Source: Verrucomicrobiota bacterium (GTDB lineage: Bacteria > Verrucomicrobiota > Verrucomicrobiia > Opitutales > Opitutaceae). Taken from it: a DNA stretch of 35,108 nt. Both the position numbers and the translations under genes were made by a program. The notes beneath the pieces are model-generated. The model worked only from the letters and a program-made list of their open reading frames with translations, was not told where the DNA came from and ran no database searches. Positions 17,654 through 24,572 of this stretch are shown piece by piece. The first letter of the stretch is position 1. Every line of letters starts with the position of its first letter. The DNA lies in NCBI GenBank assembly GCA_019136515.1, contig JAGVUB010000108.1, positions 1-35,108 on the forward strand, given 5' to 3'.

Positions 17654-18785
17654 AACTCTCGCCATCCACGACGGCCAGGCGCCCGATCCCCGCACCGGCG
17701 CGGTGAGCGTGCCAATCTACCAGACCTCCACCTTCCAGCAGGACGCCATCGGCAAGTTCCGCGAGGGCTTCGAGTATTCGCGCTCCGGCAACCCGACGCG
17801 CCAGGCGCTCGAGGCCGCGCTCGCCCTGCTCGAGGGCGGCAAGCACGGCCTCGCCTTCGGCTCCGGCAACGCCGCCACCATCGCCGCCCTCCAGCTCGTC
17901 AAACCCGGCGACCAGATCCTCGCCAGCGACGACACCTACGGCGGCACCTACCGCATCTTCGAGAAGATCCTCCGCCCGTGGGGCGTCGACATCCGCTATG
18001 TGGATGCCAGCGACACCGCCGCCGTCGAGGCCGCCATCGGCCCGAAGACCGCGCTCATCTGGGTCGAGTCGCCGACGAACCCGCTGCTCAAGCTCGTCGA
18101 CATCGCCGCGCTCGGCGCCCTCGCCCACCGCCGCGGGCTGCTCCTCGTCGTCGACAACACCTTCGCCAGCCCCTACCTCCAGCGTCCGCTGGAGCTCGGC
18201 GCCCACGTCGTCGTCCACAGCACCACGAAGTACCTCGGCGGACACAGCGATGTCATCGGTGGCGCCCTCGTGACCTCCGAGCGCGATCTCTACGACCCGA
18301 TCAAGTTCTACCAGAACGCTGCCGGCGCCGTCCCTGGTCCGTGGGACTCCTGGCTCGTCCTCCGCGGCATCAAGACGCTCAAGGTCCGCATCGAGGAGCA
18401 GCAGACCACCGCGCTGCGCCTCGCCCGTTTCCTCGAAGCGCACCCGGCCGTCGAACGCGTCTACTATCCCGGACTGTCGAGCCATCCCCAGCACGCCCTG
18501 GCCAAGCGCCAGATGCGCGGCTTCGGCGGCATGATCAGCCTCCAGATCAAGGGCGGCTTCCCCGCCGTCGAACGCCTCGTCGCCAAGCTCAAGCTCTTCC
18601 TTCTCGCTGAGAGCCTCGGCGGCGTGGAGTCGCTGCTCTGCTACCCGCCGAAGATGACCCACGCCTCGATCTCCCCCGAGGAACGCGCCCGCCGCGGCAT
18701 CCACGACAACCTCATCCGCCTCTCCGTCGGACTCGAAGCCGCCGACGACCTCGAGGCCGACCTCCGCCAAGCCCTCCAAGTCTGA
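17643..18785 (+). CDS. cystathionine gamma-lyase / gamma-synthase family (MccB/MetB)
   Basis: PLP enzyme of the Cys/Met metabolism family. As partner of the preceding CBS it most likely splits cystathionine to cysteine, 2-oxobutyrate and ammonia. 380 residues, normal length. Landmarks are YQTSTFQQD, YSRSGNPTRQALEAALALLEGG, SDDTYGGTYRIF, ESPTNPLLKLVD, VVDNTFASPYLQRPLELGA and the PLP lysine Lys196 in HSTTKYLGGHSDV. The C-terminus is ESLGGVESLLCYPPKMTHAS and LIRLSVGLEAADDLEADL. Gamma-synthase and gamma-lyase cannot be separated by these motifs; the coupling to CBS favours lyase. The ATG at 17643 lies 11 bases inside the CBS gene. A short hairpin with a T-rich tail follows the stop. Confidence 0.88.
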   Translation: MKFETLAIHDGQAPDPRTGAVSVPIYQTSTFQQDAIGKFREGFEYSRSGNPTRQALEAALALLEGGKHGLAFGSGNAATIAALQLVKPGDQILASDDTYGGTYRIFEKILRPWGVDIRYVDASDTAAVEAAIGPKTALIWVESPTNPLLKLVDIAALGALAHRRGLLLVVDNTFASPYLQRPLELGAHVVVHSTTKYLGGHSDVIGGALVTSERDLYDPIKFYQNAAGAVPGPWDSWLVLRGIKTLKVRIEEQQTTALRLARFLEAHPAVERVYYPGLSSHPQHALAKRQMRGFGGMISLQIKGGFPAVERLVAKLKLFLLAESLGGVESLLCYPPKMTHASISPEERARRGIHDNLIRLSVGLEAADDLEADLRQALQV

Positions 18786-18797
18786 CCTGACCCGTCC

Positions 18798-18816
18798 GCC
18801 GTAAAGTACGGCTGTT
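18798..18816 (+). terminator. short intrinsic-terminator-like hairpin after the gamma-lyase gene
   Basis: GCCGTA and TACGGC pair perfectly across AAG and are followed by TGTTT, 12 nt after the stop codon. A second stem, CGCGGA/TCCGCG (18822-18837), follows at once. The stem is short, so strength is uncertain. Confidence 0.45.
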
Positions 18817-19072
18817 TCCCTCGCGGACTCCTCCGCGGGCAGAACGAAGCCGCACAGGGCTCGTCCGGGTTAGGCGCAGTGATAGGCATCGGACCACGCG
18901 ACCGGACGTTTCGAAGAGGCGCTCCAACTCGGCCGGAACGAAAAGGCGCCGCTATCACCAAGCCTGTCTTGAGTAATCTTCCTGCCGCAAACGCTCGAGC
19001 AACGTCTAGGTAAATCGTCCTTAGCAGCTGGTATTCCGATACTAACCTATCTAGCAGAAACATATCCTTCTT

Positions 19073-19100
19073 TTGTTTTGTTTCTTACTTGTGTTATAAT
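19073..19100 (+). promoter_or_regulatory. promoter of the fRMsr-acs unit
   Basis: TTGTTT (19073-19078), 16 bases, TATAAT (19095-19100), a perfect -10 box in an AT-rich island of GC-rich DNA. Start of transcription would be near 19107 and the ATG is at 19128. The rest of the 342-nt gap (18786-19127) holds the terminator-like hairpins at 18798-18837 and no gene. Confidence 0.7.
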
Positions 19101-19127
19101 CTTCAGCCACTAGACCAGCACTCGCAG

Positions 19128-19649
19128 ATGAGCTTCCACCACACCGCCACACCGCAGGCTTTCGCCACCACCGCCGACCGCTACCGCGGGCTCCACACCG
19201 AGCTGACCGGCCTGCTCTCCGGCGAACGCGACTGGTTGGTCAACCTCGCCAACACCGCTGCGCTCCTGAGCCTGCGACTGCCCGACCTCAACTGGACCGG
19301 CTTCTACCTGTGGCGTGGCGGCGAGCTGGTCCTCGGGCCGTTCCAGGGCAAACCCGCCTGCGTGCGCATCGCCCGTGGCCGCGGCGTCTGCGGCACCGCC
19401 GCCGCCCAGCGCGCCACCGTGCTCGTGGCCGACGTCCACCAGTTTCCCGGCCACATCGCCTGCGATGCCGCCTCCGCCAGCGAGATCGTCGTTCCGCTCG
19501 CCGTCGCGGACCGCCAACTCGGCGTGCTCGATCTCGATTCGCCGCACACCAACCGTTTCACCGACGACGACCGCGCCGGCCTCGAGGAGGTCGCGCGTCT
19601 CCTGATCGCCGGCACCGACTGGCCCGCCGAGATCGGCGATCCGCTCTGA
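19128..19649 (+). CDS. msrC: free methionine-(R)-sulfoxide reductase (GAF-domain type)
   Basis: Single GAF-domain enzyme that reduces free methionine-(R)-sulfoxide back to methionine in the cytoplasm, recycled by thioredoxin. 173 residues. The three active-site cysteines are Cys78, Cys88 and Cys112, in GKPACVRI, GRGVCGTAA and HIACDAAS. Their spacing (10 and 24) is the same as Cys84, Cys94 and Cys118 of the Escherichia coli enzyme as I recall it. NWTGFYLW and LGVLDLDSP are further family marks. The ATG at 19128 is 21 nt past the likely transcription start; a TTG at 19089 would lie inside the promoter. It is followed 13 nt later by the acetyl-CoA synthetase gene, probably in one transcript. Confidence 0.93.
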   Translation: MSFHHTATPQAFATTADRYRGLHTELTGLLSGERDWLVNLANTAALLSLRLPDLNWTGFYLWRGGELVLGPFQGKPACVRIARGRGVCGTAAAQRATVLVADVHQFPGHIACDAASASEIVVPLAVADRQLGVLDLDSPHTNRFTDDDRAGLEEVARLLIAGTDWPAEIGDPL

Positions 19650-19662
19650 ACTTCCAGCTCCC

Positions 19663-21612
19663 ATGAGCACCACCCTTTCCGTCGAAACCGACATCTTTGC
19701 GCCGCCCGCTGCGCCGCACCGCGACTCGATCACGGATCTCGCGACCTACCGCGCGCTGCACGCGCGCAGCCTGGCCGAGCCCGACCAGTTCTGGGCTGAG
19801 CAGACCGCCGAGTTTCACTGGTTCCAGAAACCCGAGCGCGCCTTCACCGGCTCCGGACCCGAGGCGCGTTGGTTCCCCGGCGGTCGCACCAACCTCGCCT
19901 TCAACGCCCTCGAGCGCCACATCCGCGCCGGCCGCGGCGACAACCTCGCCCTCGTCTGGGAAAGCGAGGCCGTCGACGCCGCCCGCCAGCCGCGCGAGAT
20001 CCGCCGCTACACCTTCCGCCAGCTCCGCGACGAAGTCGTCCGCCTCGCCTCCGCCCTCGCCAACCTCGGCGTGAAAGCCGGCGACCGCGTCACCGTCTAT
20101 CTGCCGATCGTGCCCGAGCTGCCGATCGCGATGCTCGCCACCACCTGGCTCGGCGCCGTGCACAACGTCGTCTTCGCCGGCTTCCCCTCGCAAGCCCTCC
20201 TCGATCGCATCGAGGATTCCGGCAGCCACGTCGTCATCACCGCCGACGGCGGTTGGCGCAACGGCAAGGTCGTCCCGCTCAAGCCCGTCCTCGACGATGC
20301 GCTCAACCGCACCGCGCTCGTCCGCCACGTCGTCGTCCTCCGCCACACCGGCTCGCCCATCGAGCTGCGCGCCGGCCGCGACCATCTCTGGACCGACCTC
20401 ACCGCCACCGCCGACACCACGCTCCCTGCCGCCGAACTGCCGAGCGACCACCCGTCGTTCCTCATGTACACCTCCGGCAGCACGGGAAAACCGAAGGGCA
20501 TCGCCCACGGCACCGCCGGCTACCTCGTCCACACCGGGCTCACCGCGCGCCACGCCTTCGACTTACGCCCCGGCGACGTCGCTTGGTGCACCGCCGATCC
20601 GGCGTGGATCACCGGACACACCTACACCGTCTATGGCCCGCTCCTCGCCGGCGCCACGACGGTCGTCTACGAAGGCATCCTGTCTTTGCCCGATTGGGAC
20701 CGCGCCTGGGACATCGTCGCCCGCCACCGGCCGCAGGTACTCTACACCACGCCGACTCTCATCCGCGCCTGGATCCGCCACGGCGAGGCCGGCCTCCGCC
20801 AACGCGACCTCTCCAGCCTCCGCCTGCTCGCCTCCGTCGGTGAACCAATCAACCCGTCCGTCTGGCGCTGGTTCCGCGCGGTCGTCGGCGCCGGCCGCAC
20901 GCCCGTCGTTGATACTTGGTGGCAGACCGAGGCCGGCGCCGCGATGATCTTCCCGCTGCCCTACGCCACGCCGGCCAAGCCCGGCGCGGCCACCCTCCCG
21001 TTCTTCGGCGTCGAGCCCGCGTTGGTCGATGCCGCCGGCCAGGTCGTCGAGGGCGAAGGTTCCGGCCAGCTCGTCATCAACCGCCCCTGGCCCGGCATGC
21101 TGCTCGGCATCTGGAACAACCCGCAGCGTTACCGCGCCACCTATTGGGAAACGATCCCGGGCCGCTTCGTCACCGGCGACACCGCACGCCGCGACGCCGA
21201 CGGCTACCTCTGGGTCCTCGGCCGCGCCGACGATGTCATCAAGGTCAACGGCCATCGCCTCGGCACCGCCGAGATCGAGGGCGCCATCGTCGCCCACCCG
21301 GCCGTCGCCGAGAGCGCTGTGGTCGGCGTGCCCGACGAGCAGGTCGGCGAGGCCGTGCTCGCCTTCGTCGTCCTCAAGCCCGGCCACGCCGCCGACGCCG
21401 CCCGCGCCGGCATCGTCCGCGAGATCGAGACCCAGGTCGGCAAACTCGCCCGCCCGCGCGAGATCCGCTTCCTCGACAGCCTCCCGAAAAACCGCGGCGG
21501 CAAGATCCTCCGCCGACTCCTGCGCGAGTTCGCCCTCACCGGCAAGATCAGCGGCGACACCTCGACGCTCGACGACTCCACGGCGCTACCACCCGCCGTC
21601 GCCACCGCATGA
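19663..21612 (+). CDS. acs: acetyl-CoA synthetase (AMP-forming)
   Basis: Activates acetate, ATP and CoA to acetyl-CoA through acetyl-AMP. 649 residues, the normal length. The N-terminal part has WFPGGRTNLAFNALERHI. The AMP-binding loop is YTSGSTGKPKG (269-279). Then come TADPAWITGHTYTVYGPL, VDTWWQTEAGA, the hinge and C-domain (FVTGDTARRDADGYLWVLGRADDVIKVNGHRLGTAEIE), and the catalytic lysine Lys614 in PKNRGGKILRR. This lysine is the usual target of regulatory acetylation. Possible roles here are acetate scavenging or supply of acetyl-CoA for O-acetylhomoserine, the substrate of MetY downstream; the second is inference. No GNAT acetyltransferase or deacetylase is next to it. Confidence 0.92.
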   Translation: MSTTLSVETDIFAPPAAPHRDSITDLATYRALHARSLAEPDQFWAEQTAEFHWFQKPERAFTGSGPEARWFPGGRTNLAFNALERHIRAGRGDNLALVWESEAVDAARQPREIRRYTFRQLRDEVVRLASALANLGVKAGDRVTVYLPIVPELPIAMLATTWLGAVHNVVFAGFPSQALLDRIEDSGSHVVITADGGWRNGKVVPLKPVLDDALNRTALVRHVVVLRHTGSPIELRAGRDHLWTDLTATADTTLPAAELPSDHPSFLMYTSGSTGKPKGIAHGTAGYLVHTGLTARHAFDLRPGDVAWCTADPAWITGHTYTVYGPLLAGATTVVYEGILSLPDWDRAWDIVARHRPQVLYTTPTLIRAWIRHGEAGLRQRDLSSLRLLASVGEPINPSVWRWFRAVVGAGRTPVVDTWWQTEAGAAMIFPLPYATPAKPGAATLPFFGVEPALVDAAGQVVEGEGSGQLVINRPWPGMLLGIWNNPQRYRATYWETIPGRFVTGDTARRDADGYLWVLGRADDVIKVNGHRLGTAEIEGAIVAHPAVAESAVVGVPDEQVGEAVLAFVVLKPGHAADAARAGIVREIETQVGKLARPREIRFLDSLPKNRGGKILRRLLREFALTGKISGDTSTLDDSTALPPAVATA

Positions 21613-21765
21613 ACGCGCTCCACTCCACCGTCACTCCGCGGGCTATGCCCTGTATCCGGGCGAACCGGTCCTGAGCGGCTCCGCCGCCACCGCGTTCGCC
21701 GTCCGCCGCCACGTTCCCGCCGCGCTCCGCGCCCAGCGGCGCCGCTGCACGCCCATTCGTCCCGC

Positions 21766-21797
21766 TCTCAAATCTCAGATTCTCAGATCTCAAATCC
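21766..21797. repeat. AAATCTCAGAT short repeat, copy 1
   Basis: Tandem, partly palindromic run containing AAATCTCAGATT (AATCT-C-AGATT inverted) followed by CAGATCTCAAATCC, just upstream of the first binding-protein gene. A related run is at 22848-22872. In the same gap (21613-21807) the perfect palindrome CAGCGGCGCCGCTG lies at 21734-21747; nothing else is recognised there. Confidence 0.5.
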
Positions 21798-21807
21798 TTA
21801 TCCTCCC

Positions 21808-22800
21808 ATGACACTTTCCCTCCGCTCCCTCCTTCTCTCCGCCTTCGCCCTCACCGGCGCGGGCCTCTTCGCCGCCGATGCGGCCAAGCCCGCCGAACTC
21901 CGCCTCGACTACGCCACCTACAGCCCGAGCAGCCTCGTCCTGAAAAAGTTCGGCTGGCTCGAGGAAGACCTGAAGGCCGACGACGTCGCCGTGCGCTGGC
22001 TCTTCAGCGCCGGCTCCAACAAGGCCAACGAGCTCGTCTCCTCCAACAGCTCCGACTTCGGCTCCACCGCCGGCTCCGCCGCGCTCATCGCCCGCACCAA
22101 CGGCGTGCCGTTGCGCACGATCTACGTCTCGTCCCGTCCCGAGTGGGCGCAGATCCTCGTGAAGGGCGACTCCCCGCTCAAGACCGTCGCCGACCTCAAG
22201 GGCAAGAAGATCGCCGCCACCCGCGGCACCGATCCGTTCACCCTCACGCTCCGCGGCCTGCGCGACGCCGGCCTCACGCAGAAGGATGTCGAACTCGTCC
22301 CGCTCCAGCACTCCGACGGCTACCTCGCCTGGCAGCGCGGCAACGTCGACGCCTGGGCCGCTCTCGATCCCTTCCTCGCCACCGCGCTCCTCAAAGACGG
22401 CGCCCGCCCGCTCTTCGCCAACGTGGAGTACAACTCCTTCAGCGTGCTCAACGTCCGCGAGGCCTTCCTCGCCGAGTATCCGAGCTACGTACACCGCGTG
22501 ATCCGCGCCTACGAGAAGGCCCGGCTCTGGATCCTCGCCCACCCCGACGAGGCCGCCGCCATCCTCGCCGAGGCCGCGAAGATCGACGTCGCCATCGCGC
22601 GCAACCAACTCACCCAGCGCACCGGTCTGGATCCCGCCGACGGCGTCGGCATCCCCGGGGCCAAGCTCCGCGCAGCGCTCGAGGGCGTCATCCCGATCCT
22701 CGTCGACGAGAAGATCGCCAAGGCCGGTTCCGCTCCCGCCAAGGCGCTCGCCGAGCTGATCGACGCCGCCCCGGCCACCACCGCGCTCGGCGCGAAGTAA
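21808..22800 (+). CDS. sulfonate/nitrate/taurine-type ABC transporter, periplasmic binding protein 1
   Basis: SsuA-like solute-binding protein, 330 residues, first gene of the eleven-gene operon. A signal peptide (LRSLLLSAFALTGAGLFA, cut near residue 22) opens it. The two-lobed NMT1/SsuA fold follows: LRLDYATYSPSSLVLKKFGWLEE, SAGSNKANELVSSNSSDFGSTAGSAALIA, GVPLRTIYVSS, ADLKGKKIAATRGTDPF, and the second-lobe AWQRGNVDAWAALDPFLATAL. These are the marks of aliphatic-sulfonate binding proteins; the actual ligand cannot be read from sequence. Permease and ATPase follow at once. The start has no Shine-Dalgarno site, only TCCTCCC before ATG. Confidence 0.87.
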   Translation: MTLSLRSLLLSAFALTGAGLFAADAAKPAELRLDYATYSPSSLVLKKFGWLEEDLKADDVAVRWLFSAGSNKANELVSSNSSDFGSTAGSAALIARTNGVPLRTIYVSSRPEWAQILVKGDSPLKTVADLKGKKIAATRGTDPFTLTLRGLRDAGLTQKDVELVPLQHSDGYLAWQRGNVDAWAALDPFLATALLKDGARPLFANVEYNSFSVLNVREAFLAEYPSYVHRVIRAYEKARLWILAHPDEAAAILAEAAKIDVAIARNQLTQRTGLDPADGVGIPGAKLRAALEGVIPILVDEKIAKAGSAPAKALAELIDAAPATTALGAK

Positions 22801-22847
22801 ACCACTCGCGCTTCCAGGTCGCCGCGTCCCGCGCGCGGCGACCACTT

Positions 22848-22872
22848 CCCAAATCTCAGATCCCAAATCTGA
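22848..22872. repeat. AAATCTCAGAT short repeat, copy 2
   Basis: CCCAAATCTCAGATCCC then AAATCTGA, sharing AAATCTCAGAT with the run at 21766-21797. It lies in the 85-nt gap between the binding-protein and permease genes, the widest gap inside the operon. Confidence 0.5.
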
Positions 22873-22885
22873 CCGTTCCTCCGCG

Positions 22886-23734
22886 ATGTCCGCCACTATT
22901 CCACCCGAGCTCTCCGCCCCGCCCTGCGGCGCCATCCCGGCCGCCCGCACGCCGTGGCTTCAGCGCCGCGCCGCGCGCTGGTCGCTCGCGCTCGCCGTGC
23001 CCGCGCTGCTCTTCGCGCTCTGGTGGCTCACGACCGACGTCTGGCACCTCTTCCTCGCCAACCAGCTCCCCCCGCCGCGCCACGTCTGGGCCGCGCTGCA
23101 GGAGCTCTCCGCCGACGGCGACTTCACCCGCCACCTTCTCGCCTCGCTGCGCCGCGTCGGCCTCGGCTTCACCCTCGGCGGCTCCGCCGCGATCGCCGTC
23201 GGCCTGATCGTCGGCCTCTCGCGCACCGCCGAGCGCCTGCTCGATCCCACGCTCCAGGCGCTGCGCAACGTCCCCTCGCTCGCCTGGGTGCCGTTCCTGC
23301 TCCTCTGGCTCGGCATCGACGAGACCCCGAAGATTACGCTCATCGCCATCGGCAGCTTCTTCCCCGTCTACCTGAACCTCGTCAGCGGTATCCGCCAAGT
23401 GGACCGCAAACTCGTCGAGGTCGGCCACATCTTCGGCCTTGGCCGTCTCGCACTCGTCCGCCGCATCTTCCTGCCCGCCGCCACGCCCTTCGCGCTCGCC
23501 GGCCTGCGCATCGGCGTCGGTCAGGCTTGGCTCTTCCTCGTCGCCGCAGAGCTCATCGCCTCCACCCGCGGCCTCGGGTTCATGCTTATCGACGGTCAGA
23601 ACAACCTGCGCCCCGACATCATGCTCGTCGGCATCCTCACCCTCGCGCTCCTCGGCAAAACCACCGACGGGCTCCTCCGCCTCGCCGAGCGCCGCCTGCT
23701 CGTCTGGGCCGACACCTTTGAAGCCAAGGCCTGA
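22886..23734 (+). CDS. sulfonate-type ABC transporter permease 1 (SsuC-like)
   Basis: 282-residue inner-membrane permease with about six helices; the first is at about residues 31-48 (WSLALAVPALLFALWWL). The coupling EAA loop is around residues 185-205 (VGHIFGLGRLALVRRIFLPAATPF), which contacts the ATPase. LRNVPSLAWVPFLLLWLGIDETPK and GLGFMLIDGQNNLRPDIMLVGIL are typical of the SsuC/TauC/NrtB group. Domain order and length are normal. It lies 85 nt after the binding protein, in a gap with AAATCTCAGAT repeats, and 2 nt before the ATPase gene. Confidence 0.9.
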   Translation: MSATIPPELSAPPCGAIPAARTPWLQRRAARWSLALAVPALLFALWWLTTDVWHLFLANQLPPPRHVWAALQELSADGDFTRHLLASLRRVGLGFTLGGSAAIAVGLIVGLSRTAERLLDPTLQALRNVPSLAWVPFLLLWLGIDETPKITLIAIGSFFPVYLNLVSGIRQVDRKLVEVGHIFGLGRLALVRRIFLPAATPFALAGLRIGVGQAWLFLVAAELIASTRGLGFMLIDGQNNLRPDIMLVGILTLALLGKTTDGLLRLAERRLLVWADTFEAKA

Positions 23735-23736
23735 TC

Positions 23737-24564
23737 ATGCCCGTCGCCGAAGTTCCAATTCCACCCGCCACCCCCTCCACCGGCGCCGCTTCCCTCGGCA
23801 GCGCCATCGAGTTGCGCGGCGTCGGCAAACGTTTCCCCTCCGGTCCGGTCATCCTCGACGGCGTCGACCTCGACGTGCAGCCCGGCGAGATCGTCAGCCT
23901 CGTCGGCCCAAGCGGTTGCGGCAAATCCACGCTGCTGCGCCTGCTCGCCGGCCTCGACCGCGAACACACCGGCGCCATCGCCGTCGGCGGCACCGCGATC
24001 GCCGGCCCGTCGCGTTCCGTCGGCTTCATGTTCCAGGAGCCGCGCCTCCTGCCCTGGCTCACCGTCGCCCAGAACATCGCCTTCGGCATCGCGCCGGCGC
24101 GCCGCGCCGACTCCGCCGCCATCGTCCGCCGCCTGCTCGACCAGGTCCATCTCGACGGCTCCGCCAAGCTCTACCCGCGCCAGCTCTCCGGCGGCATGCA
24201 GCAACGCGTCGCGCTCGCCCGCGCCCTCGCCGCCGAGCCCTCGGTGCTTCTGCTCGACGAACCGTTCAGCGCGCTCGACGCCTTCACGCGCATCCACCTC
24301 CAGGACCTCGTCCTCGAACTCTGGCAACGCACCGGACTCACGATGGTGCTCGTCACCCACGAGGTCGACGAGGCGCTCTACCTCTCCGACCGCGTCGTCG
24401 TATTCAGCGAGCGCCCCGCGCGCATCGCCGAGACCGTCGCGGTGAAGCTCGCCCGCCCGCGCGACCGCCGCGACCCCGCGTTGCTCGAGCTCCGCGGCCA
24501 TCTCCTCGAACAGCTCCGGCTCGCCGGCCGCTGGGACCGCCGGAAACCCGAATACGAGATCTGA
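23737..24564 (+). CDS. sulfonate-type ABC transporter ATPase 1 (SsuB-like)
   Basis: 275-residue ATPase energising the first importer. Walker A is GPSGCGKST (57-65), the Q-loop lies in MFQEPRLLPW, the signature is LSGGMQQRVALARALA, Walker B is VLLLDEPFSALD, and the H-loop is [19 protein letters not shown]. The C-terminal end, RWDRRKPEYEI, is nearly the same as the end of ATPase 2 ([11 protein letters not shown]), so the two importers are likely related by duplication. It is packed 2 nt after the permease and 8 nt before the CooS-like gene. Confidence 0.93.
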   Translation: MPVAEVPIPPATPSTGAASLGSAIELRGVGKRFPSGPVILDGVDLDVQPGEIVSLVGPSGCGKSTLLRLLAGLDREHTGAIAVGGTAIAGPSRSVGFMFQEPRLLPWLTVAQNIAFGIAPARRADSAAIVRRLLDQVHLDGSAKLYPRQLSGGMQQRVALARALAAEPSVLLLDEPFSALDAFTRIHLQDLVLELWQRTGLTMVLVTHEVDEALYLSDRVVVFSERPARIAETVAVKLARPRDRRDPALLELRGHLLEQLRLAGRWDRRKPEYEI

Positions 24565-24572
24565 TCCCCGCC

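Noticed and set aside
23439-24572. A much longer start for the CooS-like protein, reaching back into the permease and ATPase genes
   Set aside because: The extra 378 residues are an out-of-frame shadow of the transporter genes (Arg/Pro/Ser-rich). The family similarity begins only after 24573.
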